Assembly (NCBI GenBank): GCA_002390845.1
Contig: DGQT01000106.1
Coordinates: 62,001 to 126,000 of the forward strand
DNA length: 64,000 nt
Source: Chitinophagaceae bacterium UBA4407
Lineage (GTDB): Bacteria; Bacteroidota; Bacteroidia; Chitinophagales; Chitinophagaceae
Reading direction: 5' to 3'
Under the pieces are notes generated by a model. That model did not search any database, was not told where the DNA came from, and saw only the letters and a program-made list of their open reading frames with translations. Position numbers and translations under genes: made by a program. Below are positions 1-7,842 of this stretch, in pieces (the first letter of the stretch is position 1; each line of letters opens with the position of its first letter).

Positions 1-2406
1 GATGGTAAAGAAAAACGCATCTTATCACACGATCTTATTTTTCGTTTGCGGGAACAGTTTGGTCCCAATGGAATGATCCATTACGGCCAGGGTAAATGGT
101 ACCCCGGTGAGTTATTGCCCCGCTGGCAGTATGGTTTGTTCTGGCGTAAAGATGGTTACCCTATCTGGAGAAACCTGCACCTGATAGCACATGAAAAAAC
201 GGAAAGCAAATACACGCATGAAGATGCAAAAAGGTTTATAGATGAGCTTGCCAAACATATTGCTGTGAGTCCTGAGAATATAAGTGCTGCGTATGAAGAT
301 GCTTTTTTCTTTTTGTGGAGCGAAGGTAAAACACCGGTAAATATTGATCCTTTAAAGACCAACCTGAAAGACAGTATTGAAAGAAGAACGCTGGCGCAAT
401 TGCTTGATAAAGGATTGGACAGCCCGGCTGGTTATGTATTGCCCATGCAATGGAATTACTGGAACAATAAATGGCTTAGCTGTAAATGGATCTTCAACCG
501 TGAGCATTTGTTCCTGATGCCCGGTAATTCTCCTATCGGGTTGCGTTTGCCATTGGAATCATTACCTGTGCTGGCCAAAGCATCAGAGCCGCAGCAGGTG
601 GAACGCAGTTTATTTGAAGACTTACCAGAACTCGAGCATTTTCATGAAACAATTGGTGAGCGCTATGGTATGGTGTACACCCATACGGCGCCCCCAAAAT
701 TTCAATACAATGAAGCTGCTACAGAAGAGATAAAAGCCAGAAAGAAAGTAAGCGGCCCTGTTTTGCAAAAAGAAGAAAAGGAAGAACCAGTTGAAGAGAA
801 TATAACGTTTGAAGTAAAGACCATTAAGACGGCTTTGTGCGTGGAGGCAAGGGAAGGTATTATTTATATTTTTCTTCCGCCAATGGAATACCTGGAGCAT
901 TATCTGGACATGATCGCATCCATTGAAGCATCTGCGATAAAGCTGAATATGCCTGTGCGTATAGAAGGGTATGAACCACCAAGAGATTACAGGATGGAAC
1001 GTTTGGTAGTGTCGCCAGACCCCGGTGTTATTGAAGTAAATATACATCCTGCGAAAAGCTGGAGTGAGTTATTGCACAACACCAACACATTATACGAACA
1101 GGCATATTTATCAAGACTCGGTACTGAAAAATTTATGCTTGATGGCAGGCACACTGGCACCGGCGGCGGCAACCATATTACCATTGGTGGCGCTACGCCT
1201 GCTGATAGTCCATTGCTGCGCCGCCCAGATTTACTAAGAAGTTTAATTACTTACTGGCAACATCATCCCGGACTTTCTTATTTATTCTCCGGTTCATTTA
1301 TCGGTCCTACCAGCCAGGCGCCACGTGTAGATGAAGGACGAGATGAAAAATTGTATGAACTTGAAATTGCATTCTCACAAGTACCTGACCATGGCTTTAT
1401 TCCGTTCTATTTGGTGGACAGAATTTTCCGTCACTTACTGACTGACATTACCGGCAATACACATCGTTCAGAATTTTGTATTGATAAAATGTATTCGCCG
1501 GATACATCTTCCGGAAGGCTTGGTATATTGGAGTTTCGAGCATTTGATATGCCGCCGCACAAGCAAATGAGTTTGTTGCAGATGTTGTTGCTGCGTGGCC
1601 TTATTGCCAAGTTCTGGAAACAACCTTACAAACATGATCTTGTACGCTGGGGCACACAGCTGCATGATAAATTTATGTTGTCGCATTATGTGTATGAAGA
1701 CATCAAAGAAGTGGTAAGCGATCTTACTGATGCAGGTTATCCTTTTCAAATGAGTTGGTTTGATGCCTATTTTGAATTCCGTTTTCCGCATTATGGTACG
1801 GTAAAAATTCAGGGTATTGAAATGGAGATCCGCATGGGCATAGAACCATGGCATGTACTTGGCGAAGAAATGAGCAGCAGCGGTACTGCACGTTTTGTAG
1901 ATTCATCCTTAGAGAAAGTACAGGTAAAATTAAAAGGTATCAATGATGCAAGATATGTGCTGCTGTGCAATGGCAGCCGCGTACCATTGAAAGAAACGGG
2001 TATTAAAGGCGAGTATGTTTGCGGCATCCGTTACCGTGCATGGCAGCCCCCATCCGCATTGCATCCAACGATTGGTGTTGATACGCCGCTGGTATTTGAT
2101 ATTGTTGATACATGGAACAGCCGCAGTATTGGTGGTTGTACGTATCATGTGGCGCATCCCGGTGGCAGAAGTTACGATACATTCCCTGTAAATGCTTATG
2201 AGGCGGAGAGCCGCCGTATCAGTCGCTTCTGGGATCATGGTCATACACAGGAAACCATACAGGCAAGGCCAACCTTTTCTGTTACCGCACATTATATTGC
2301 GCAAGACCGTCAACCATATTTTACTGATGCACCCCCAATCGAGATCAATAAAGAATATCCGTACACTTTAGATATGCGGCAATCGTGGGCCAAGAAAAAG
2401 AAATAA
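1..2406 (+). CDS. DUF2126 transglutaminase-associated protein, C-terminal part
   Basis: The reading frame is open from base 1 (Asp-Gly-Lys), so the start codon and N-terminal part lie outside the window; 801 residues are visible. The sequence matches what I know of DUF2126, the large C-terminal region of transglutaminase-like proteins usually encoded with a circularly permuted ATP-grasp protein and an alpha-E protein. Recognisable blocks are MIHYGQGKWYPGE near the visible start, the glycine-rich DGRHTGTGGGNH in the middle and GSFIGPTSQAPRVDEGRD after it, which resemble an ATP-grasp or glutamate-cysteine-ligase-like active site. The C-terminus is lysine-rich. Substrate is not known; a role in peptide or amide-bond formation is inference. 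A repeat arm starts 9 bases after the stop codon. Confidence 0.88.
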   Translation, partial: DGKEKRILSHDLIFRLREQFGPNGMIHYGQGKWYPGELLPRWQYGLFWRKDGYPIWRNLHLIAHEKTESKYTHEDAKRFIDELAKHIAVSPENISAAYEDAFFFLWSEGKTPVNIDPLKTNLKDSIERRTLAQLLDKGLDSPAGYVLPMQWNYWNNKWLSCKWIFNREHLFLMPGNSPIGLRLPLESLPVLAKASEPQQVERSLFEDLPELEHFHETIGERYGMVYTHTAPPKFQYNEAATEEIKARKKVSGPVLQKEEKEEPVEENITFEVKTIKTALCVEAREGIIYIFLPPMEYLEHYLDMIASIEASAIKLNMPVRIEGYEPPRDYRMERLVVSPDPGVIEVNIHPAKSWSELLHNTNTLYEQAYLSRLGTEKFMLDGRHTGTGGGNHITIGGATPADSPLLRRPDLLRSLITYWQHHPGLSYLFSGSFIGPTSQAPRVDEGRDEKLYELEIAFSQVPDHGFIPFYLVDRIFRHLLTDITGNTHRSEFCIDKMYSPDTSSGRLGILEFRAFDMPPHKQMSLLQMLLLRGLIAKFWKQPYKHDLVRWGTQLHDKFMLSHYVYEDIKEVVSDLTDAGYPFQMSWFDAYFEFRFPHYGTVKIQGIEMEIRMGIEPWHVLGEEMSSSGTARFVDSSLEKVQVKLKGINDARYVLLCNGSRVPLKETGIKGEYVCGIRYRAWQPPSALHPTIGVDTPLVFDIVDTWNSRSIGGCTYHVAHPGGRSYDTFPVNAYEAESRRISRFWDHGHTQETIQARPTFSVTAHYIAQDRQPYFTDAPPIEINKEYPYTLDMRQSWAKKKK

Positions 2407-2414
2407 TTTTTTTT

Positions 2415-2470
2415 GGTTACCGGCTTTTGTATTTCATGGCGACATCGTTGTGTCACTCACTTGTACAGTT
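2415..2470 (+). repeat. Gene-boundary repeat, L arm, variant B
   Basis: GC tip TACCGGC, then a CATGGCGACATCG segment, then the variant core TTGTGTCACTCACTTGTAC. The tip lies about 9 bases after the preceding stop codon. Its nearest R partner is at 5584, across the whole GntR/ABC operon. Confidence 0.8.
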
Positions 2471-2539
2471 TGTTTTTATGGCGACAATAGAGAAACATCC
2501 TGAACAATAGAATTTTTTTGTTGTGAGACACAAACAATA

Positions 2540-3283
2540 TTACTCACTTCTTTTGTTATAGTTATAAGATTGATTCCTTTTCATAGTGCCACCGGATAGT
2601 AAAACACCTGAACTATCTGCTATATATAGTTTTAAAGAATCTACCTGCGCATGGCCAATGTCTAAAAAAGATGCATCTTTTAAAGTTGCATCAACAGCAT
2701 TCACATGAAATGTGCCTTCTCTCTTTACATCGGGAGACATTTCAAAAACGACCTCCGATGAATCACTTGCATGTATATGCAATGAATCGAGTGCAGCATT
2801 CATTGTTTCTACTTCAAAGACAGACTTGCCCGAAATATTTACATCGAGTTTTTTCTGTTTGAATTTATATAACTCAAGATTGGTATTAACGCCATTTACA
2901 GAAAGTAGTTGTGGTGAAAAAATACGCACCAACGTGTTCCATGAGAGCCAGTCTTTTTCGTATTGATCCTTGTAAGTGTTTGGAAAGGTAACATACAAAG
3001 TGTCGTTTGACACGTGCGCTTTTACAACGCCTTTCTCAAAACCATCCCATTGTTTATATACACGAACAGATGCGCTTTTCCCGGGCTCATAAGCAATTTT
3101 TGTAAGGTTGCCACCTTCAATAACAAGATGACTGAATGGCTGCTCTAAGATTTTCCCGTAGGTCCAGTACAGGTCATTCTTGTCTGCGGTTTCATATTCG
3201 TTTTTTAAAGCAATGTTCGACAAAACAATTCCTGCAATGAACAACAGCAACATAGTGAATAAGATCTTTGTGGTAAGTTTCAT
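2540..3283 (-). CDS. Membrane-anchored GIN/DUF2807-like protein of the GntR-ABC operon
   Basis: 247 residues. The N-terminus (MKLTTKILFTMLLLFIAGIV) is one hydrophobic segment, either an uncleaved signal anchor or a signal peptide. The rest is a repetitive beta-rich pattern (LDVNISGKSVFEVE, LHIHASDSSEVVFEM) typical of the beta-helical head-GIN/DUF2807 proteins common in Bacteroidota. It is the last gene of a minus-strand operon: GntR is 4 bases upstream, with an ABC permease and ATPase before that. Such proteins often accompany small GntR/ABC-2 operons, but the function is unknown. Family assignment rests on pattern, not on a unique motif. Confidence 0.65.
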   Translation of the reverse strand: MKLTTKILFTMLLLFIAGIVLSNIALKNEYETADKNDLYWTYGKILEQPFSHLVIEGGNLTKIAYEPGKSASVRVYKQWDGFEKGVVKAHVSNDTLYVTFPNTYKDQYEKDWLSWNTLVRIFSPQLLSVNGVNTNLELYKFKQKKLDVNISGKSVFEVETMNAALDSLHIHASDSSEVVFEMSPDVKREGTFHVNAVDATLKDASFLDIGHAQVDSLKLYIADSSGVLLSGGTMKRNQSYNYNKRSE

Positions 3284-3287
3284 ATAA

Positions 3288-3662
3288 TTATTTTGAAAAA
3301 TTATCTTTTATAAATTGTTCGTAAAGCACTTTTATTTCTGTCATATCAATCTTTAACAGGTAAAGGTTGCGCAGGAAAACAGGCAATTCATTTTCCATAA
3401 ATTGTTCGCGCCTGAAGGAAAGAATATGATCCATTGCATCCGGCTCTGTGAAGTAACCAATGCCGCGTTTGTTTGTGATAATACTTTTTTGTTGTAAAAA
3501 ATCATAAGCACGCTGCACGGTGTTTGGGTTAACTTCTATCGTTACAGCAAGTTCCCTTATGCTGATGATCTTGTCGCCGAGCTTCCATTTCTGTAATAAT
3601 ATTTGCTCGCAAACATATTCTGCAATCTGTATGTAAATAGCAGGGTTATCTCTAAACTCCAT
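3288..3662 (-). CDS. GntR-family (YtrA subfamily) transcriptional regulator
   Basis: 124 residues, the short length typical of YtrA-type GntR proteins. An N-terminal winged helix-turn-helix (about 10-75: YIQIAEYVCEQILLQKWKLG, then SIRELAVTIEVNPNTVQRAY) is followed by a short helical dimerisation tail. The gene lies 10 bases downstream of the ABC permease and 4 bases upstream of the GIN-like protein, in one operon. YtrA regulators usually repress their own ABC-transporter operon. A matching palindrome, AGTGTA-N12-TACACT, lies directly upstream of the first gene at 5317-5340. The inducing ligand is not visible; cell-envelope stress is the usual idea for this family. Confidence 0.9.
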   Translation of the reverse strand: MEFRDNPAIYIQIAEYVCEQILLQKWKLGDKIISIRELAVTIEVNPNTVQRAYDFLQQKSIITNKRGIGYFTEPDAMDHILSFRREQFMENELPVFLRNLYLLKIDMTEIKVLYEQFIKDNFSK

Positions 3663-3672
3663 TCAGTAGTTT

Positions 3673-4467
3673 TTAAAATTCTTTTTCCCGTAGCCGTAAA
3701 TATGCCAATGCCGCTAAAATAACAGGAGTAAAATATAGAAAAATGATATTTACTACCTCAAGTATATTTGGATCAAGTTCCAATCTTGCCCTGTCTTTTT
3801 CGAAATCGAGAACAACCATAAAATAGGGAAATGCACCTTCAACATTATCAAAAAAAATATTCGCTACAAGCAGGTTGATGAGAAATAATGCAAAACATAA
3901 ACCGCAAAGCACCAATGCAACCTTTATGAACGGAGCTTTGTTAAAATACAGTGAACCGACCAACATTGCTCCTGCAAAATTTGCAAACATCATGTAGGTT
4001 CTGCTGGCTACAAAACTGTCAAAGGGAAAGATTTGTACCAAATCATATTTCTCTTTATAGAATGGATCTTTTATGTTTAAGCTATTATGATATATGGAAA
4101 TGAAAATTGAATCTATAAACCTAAAAAATAACAGGAATATAAAAGTGTATATGATGCCCGTAATAACAAGGCCGCAAAGCCATTTCTCAAATTGGGAGGC
4201 TGGTAGCGTAAGAAAAGAAGAACCGTTGGCATTGGTGCCAAAATAGCCATAAACAAGCGATGCAAGAAAACATCCGCCTCCAATAAGACCTATCATGAAA
4301 GTGGCAAATTGAGCAGCTTCGAAACCTGCCGTAAACTTAGTAAAAGCGTATATCAATACACTAAACGCCAGGCAAAGAACAATCAGCCCGATAAGTTGCG
4401 CCGGTCTTTCAAACAACGTTTTTTTAAAGAACCAGCCAAAGCGTGTGATATTAAAAGTATCGTTCAT
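3673..4467 (-). CDS. ABC-2 type transporter permease
   Basis: 264 residues with about six hydrophobic segments (for example LIGLIVLCLAFSVLIYAFT and FVASRTYMMFANFAGAMLVG), fitting a small ABC-2 permease. It starts inside the stop region of the upstream ATPase gene (4-base overlap, translational coupling) and is followed by the GntR regulator. It probably forms the membrane part of the exporter powered by the ATPase at 4464-5315. The substrate cannot be read from the sequence. Confidence 0.82.
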   Translation of the reverse strand: MNDTFNITRFGWFFKKTLFERPAQLIGLIVLCLAFSVLIYAFTKFTAGFEAAQFATFMIGLIGGGCFLASLVYGYFGTNANGSSFLTLPASQFEKWLCGLVITGIIYTFIFLLFFRFIDSIFISIYHNSLNIKDPFYKEKYDLVQIFPFDSFVASRTYMMFANFAGAMLVGSLYFNKAPFIKVALVLCGLCFALFLINLLVANIFFDNVEGAFPYFMVVLDFEKDRARLELDPNILEVVNIIFLYFTPVILAALAYLRLREKEF

Positions 4468-5315
4468 GATAAAATATTTTGGGTTTTAAAGATGGCTTTT
4501 ACTGCTTCACTGTTTTCTGTTACAGCGTTAAAAAGATGCTCGAGGTTTATCTTAGAATCCTCGTGAGTGGTATTTTCAATAACTACTGCTTTTCCTTTCA
4601 ATGATTCTTCCTCGTAGAGTATAGTGGTGTTTGGCAATGCATCATCAAAAGTTTTGAAACATAATTTTTCTGTAATTACAGGTAATGAAGCATTTATTAA
4701 TAATTCACCATTATCAACAATAATCACATGGTCTATCAGGTTATCAAGGTCTCTTACCTGGTGCGTAGAAACAAGTATCATACGCTCGTCATTCATTACC
4801 GAAGCAATCAGTTTGCGAAATCTTTTTTTAGAAGGAATGTCTAATCCATTGGTTGGTTCATCAAGCAGCAACACTTTTGTATTGCAGGCAAGCGCAAATG
4901 CTATAATGAATTTCTTTTGCTGACCAAATGAAAGTGTGTTCAGTATCTTTTCGGTAGTAACATCAAGGCGTTGCAGATAATCAAAAAATTGTTCTTTATC
5001 AAACTTGTTATAGAATTTTGAGAAGAGGTCAACATAACTACTCACAGCTAATGCAGGCACATATACTTCTTCAGGAATAAAGTAGATCGTTTCAAGAAAT
5101 GAGGGAAGCCTTTTATGCGGAGTGCAACCATTTACAGAGATTGTTCCTGTTGTAGGGAACAACAAGCCGATAATATTTTTCAGCAGCGTAGATTTACCTG
5201 CACCATTCCTGCCAAGGAACCCATAAATATTTCCTGCCTCAAATCTAAGGTCAAGATTCCTGTACAAAAGTTTCTTCTTGTTGTACCCAAAAGAGAGGTT
5301 TTTAATAATAATCAT
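4464..5315 (-). CDS. ABC transporter ATP-binding protein
   Basis: An ABC ATPase with Walker A GRNGAGKST, a non-canonical signature loop TLSFGQQKKF instead of LSGGQ, Walker B VLLLDEPTNGLD and the switch histidine in VSTHQ. The frame extends upstream to 5372, but the start at 5315 (MIIIKNLSFGYN) fits the usual ABC N-terminus. It also places the palindrome at 5317-5340 upstream of the gene rather than inside it. It is the first gene of the GntR/ABC operon and overlaps the permease by 4 bases. The C-terminal extension (about 70 residues) is typical of YtrB-like ATPases. Confidence 0.88.
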   Translation of the reverse strand: MIIIKNLSFGYNKKKLLYRNLDLRFEAGNIYGFLGRNGAGKSTLLKNIIGLLFPTTGTISVNGCTPHKRLPSFLETIYFIPEEVYVPALAVSSYVDLFSKFYNKFDKEQFFDYLQRLDVTTEKILNTLSFGQQKKFIIAFALACNTKVLLLDEPTNGLDIPSKKRFRKLIASVMNDERMILVSTHQVRDLDNLIDHVIIVDNGELLINASLPVITEKLCFKTFDDALPNTTILYEEESLKGKAVVIENTTHEDSKINLEHLFNAVTENSEAVKAIFKTQNILS

Positions 5316-5316
5316 T

Positions 5317-5340
5317 AGTGTATTAGTTAGGTAGTACACT
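5317..5340 (-). promoter_or_regulatory. Predicted GntR (YtrA-type) operator
   Basis: Perfect 6-bp inverted repeat AGTGTA (5317-5322) and TACACT (5335-5340) with a 12-base spacer, immediately upstream of the start codon at 5315. From memory, YtrA-type GntR regulators bind an AGTGTA/ACACT palindrome of about this spacing. The cognate GntR gene is in the operon, so negative autoregulation is the inferred role. Confidence 0.6.
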
Positions 5341-5583
5341 GCGAAGTAAAACTGTTTCAAAACAATGACCAAATAAATTTTTATGCTAAAGAAAAAATAA
5401 TGATTTTAAACGGATGAGTTTTGTATTGATACAAGGCTGTAATTGGGCGGTATGCTTTTGCTTGACAACTTTTGTCAACAATAGATACATTTCCCAAAGC
5501 GGAGTGCAGCAAACGCTGAACTTTACTTAATATGTAAAATAATTTACCTTACAGTCTCTTTGATTTGTTGCTGTTATTACTTT

Positions 5584-5640
5584 AGCACAAGAGTGCGACG
5601 CAACCAAAGCCTCATAGTATTCCCCATGTCCGGGCCCAAA
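5584..5640 (-). repeat. Gene-boundary repeat, R arm
   Basis: Core GCACAAGAGTGCGACGCAAC followed by AAAGCCTCATA and the GC tip CCGGGCCC. The tip ends about 8 bases from the guaB stop codon. The rest of the 5372-5648 gap is AT-rich, with a TTGACAA-CTT-TTGTCAA inverted repeat at 5462-5478 of unknown use. Confidence 0.85.
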
Positions 5641-5647
5641 AATGTAT

Positions 5648-7153
5648 TTATTTTCTGCTGTAATTAGGCGCTTCTTTGGTTATTTCAATATCGTGTGCAT
5701 GGCTTTCACGCATGCCTGCATTGGTAATTTTTACAAAAGTAGCCTGCTGTAAAACGCTGATGTCTTTTGCACCGCAGTAGCCCATGCCTGCACGAAGCCC
5801 GCCCGTAAACTGTGCAACTACTTCGCTCAGGCTTCCTTTATATGCAACACGGCCTTCAATGCCTTCGGGTACCAGCTTTTTTATATCGTCTTCTACATCC
5901 TGAAAATAGCGGTCGCTGCTGCCCTGCTGCATAGCGCCAATACTGCCCATGCCGCGGTATTCTTTAAACTTACGGCCTTCGTAAATAATGGTTTCGCCGG
6001 GGCTTTCTTCCACGCCTGCAAACACGCTGCCCATCATAACAACGTTGGCACCTGCAGCGAGTGCTTTAACCATATCGCCGGTATAGCGAATACCGCCGTC
6101 GGCAATAACCGGAACCCCTTTTGTTTTAAGTGCGGCTGCGGCTTCCATAATGGCGGTAAGCTGCGGTACACCTGCACCCGCAACAATGCGGGTTGTACAA
6201 ATAGACCCCGGACCAATACCCACTTTTACAGCATCTGCACCAGCATCGGCCAATGCTTTTGCACCGGTTGCTGTGCCCACATTACCTGCAATAACCTGTA
6301 GATTTTTGAAATTCTTTTTCAGTGATTTTAATGCCTCAATTACACCTTTGGTATGGCCGTGTGCACTGTCTAAAGTAACCACGTCAACGCCAACTTTTTG
6401 CAGGGCTGCAGCACGGTCGAGCATGTCTTTGGTTATACCCAGCGCCGCACCAACAAGCAAACGACCCATGCCGTCTTTACCAGCATTGGGAAAATTGCGT
6501 ATCTGTAAAATATCGCGGTAGGTAATTAAGCCAATCAGTTTGTTCTGCTTATTTACAACGGGTAATTTTTCAATTTTATAGTTGCGCAGAATGTTCTCTG
6601 CTTTGCGCATATCGGTTCCTTCGGGTGCGGTGATCAGGTTTTGGGTGGTCATCACATCTTTTACCTTGATGCGTTTATCGGTTTCAAAACGCAGGTCGCG
6701 GTTGGTGAGGATGCCCACCAGTTTTTGATTGTGGTCAACAATAGGAATGCCGCCGATCTTATTTTCTTTCATCAGCTTTAATGCATCGCCAATGGTGGCA
6801 TCGTCGTGCAATGTAACGGGGTCAACAATTAAACCACTCTCACTTCTTTTTACTTTGCGCAGTTGTTCGGCCTGGCGGTCGATACTCATGTTTTTGTGCA
6901 GTATGCCGACGCCGCCTTCGCGTGCCAATGCTATTGCAAGGCTTGCTTCTGTTACGGTATCCATGGCTGCAGAAAGCATGGGAACATTGAGCGTTATTGA
7001 CTTTGTTAACTGCGATTGTATGTTTACTTCGCGTGGTAAAACCTGGCTGTAAGCCGGCATCAGGAGTACATCATCGAAGGTTAAACCTTCACCGAAAAAT
7101 CTTTTGATAGCTGAATTGGAGAGAGCGGAATTATTTCTTGTTGCCATGTGCAA
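5648..7153 (-). CDS. guaB: Inosine-5'-monophosphate dehydrogenase
   Basis: 501 residues, the usual IMPDH length. IMPDH oxidises IMP to XMP with NAD+, the committed step to guanine nucleotides. The N-terminal barrel starts GEGLTFDDVLLMPAYS. Two CBS domains occupy about residues 105-220. The catalytic loop GIGPGSICTTR carries the nucleophile Cys319, followed by the IMP-phosphate site ADGGIRYTGD and the flap region GMGSIGAMQQGS. The likely start is either Met1 or Met3. It is a single gene bounded by repeat arms on both sides (5584 R and 7212 L). Confidence 0.98.
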   Translation of the reverse strand: MHMATRNNSALSNSAIKRFFGEGLTFDDVLLMPAYSQVLPREVNIQSQLTKSITLNVPMLSAAMDTVTEASLAIALAREGGVGILHKNMSIDRQAEQLRKVKRSESGLIVDPVTLHDDATIGDALKLMKENKIGGIPIVDHNQKLVGILTNRDLRFETDKRIKVKDVMTTQNLITAPEGTDMRKAENILRNYKIEKLPVVNKQNKLIGLITYRDILQIRNFPNAGKDGMGRLLVGAALGITKDMLDRAAALQKVGVDVVTLDSAHGHTKGVIEALKSLKKNFKNLQVIAGNVGTATGAKALADAGADAVKVGIGPGSICTTRIVAGAGVPQLTAIMEAAAALKTKGVPVIADGGIRYTGDMVKALAAGANVVMMGSVFAGVEESPGETIIYEGRKFKEYRGMGSIGAMQQGSSDRYFQDVEDDIKKLVPEGIEGRVAYKGSLSEVVAQFTGGLRAGMGYCGAKDISVLQQATFVKITNAGMRESHAHDIEITKEAPNYSRK

Positions 7154-7211
7154 AGATAGGCTTGCAGGTAAATTGCCTCCAAATTTTTATGTGTTGAAAT
7201 AAGGAAGAAGA

Positions 7212-7376
7212 TTTGGAGCCGGCTGAAAACCTTTGTGGAGCTTGAGTTGTGTCACTCACTTGTACGATTGGAACAACAGGCAACAAGGCAAAGAGTTGTT
7301 CACTGTTCATTTACATTCTTCAGTACCAGTGTGCGACGCAAGAAAAAATGATCAAAGATTTGTAGCCGGGCCACAA
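7212..7376. repeat. Complete gene-boundary element (L variant B plus R)
   Basis: The L arm (GAGCCGGC, then TTGTGTCACTCACTTGTACG) at 7214-7266 and the R arm (GTGTGCGACGCAAG ... AGCCGGGCC) at 7323-7372 are inverted and separated by about 55 bases. The spacer piece TGTTCACTGTTCATTTACAT is closely matched in the copy at 12790. The element sits between the guaB start and the rbfA stop codon. Confidence 0.85.
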
Positions 7377-7380
7377 AAAA

Positions 7381-7758
7381 TTACTCTTTATTTTCGGCGG
7401 GATTTTTACCTGTGTTAATCTGTTTAAACAGTTCCTCCATTTTAAACACATGTTCGAGTGTATCGTCCTGGAAATAGTGCAGTACGGGTATGCGGCGCAA
7501 CTGGTGCTTTATTCTTTCGGCAAGTTCTTTTTTTATTTCCCATGCTTTGCTGTCAATTTTTTTCATGGTGGCAGCTACGTCATTCACTTTAAAGAGACTG
7601 AGATAGATCCTTGCTTCCAGCAGGTCGGGCGTAACTTTTACAGATGATATTGAAACCATGCCGCCATTGATCATATTTAAGCCAAGACGGTTAAAAATAT
7701 CGTTCATCTCCTGCTGAATTACTCCGGCCACCTGCCGCTGACGTTTTCCTTCTTCCAT
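7381..7758 (-). CDS. rbfA: Ribosome-binding factor A
   Basis: 125 residues, normal RbfA size. It binds the 30S subunit during late 16S rRNA maturation and cold adaptation. The KH-like fold is recognisable in RQRQVAGVIQQEMNDIFNRL at the N-terminus, VSISSVKVTPDLLEARIYLS in the middle and the RIPVLHYFQDDTLEHVFKME segment near the end. The gene is divergent from the ABC exporter at 7843, so the 84-base gap probably holds promoters for both. Confidence 0.93.
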   Translation of the reverse strand: MEEGKRQRQVAGVIQQEMNDIFNRLGLNMINGGMVSISSVKVTPDLLEARIYLSLFKVNDVAATMKKIDSKAWEIKKELAERIKHQLRRIPVLHYFQDDTLEHVFKMEELFKQINTGKNPAENKE

Positions 7759-7842
7759 AATTGTACCTTTACGGGCTGTAAAATTAGCATGATTGAGTTT
7801 AGCAGCACAGATTTTGTTGATGCGCAGTTTAATTAGAATAAC

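Noticed and set aside
622..1047. Minus-strand frame of 141 codons opposite the DUF2126 gene
   Set aside because: Antisense shadow of a long, well-supported coding frame with no homology-like pattern.
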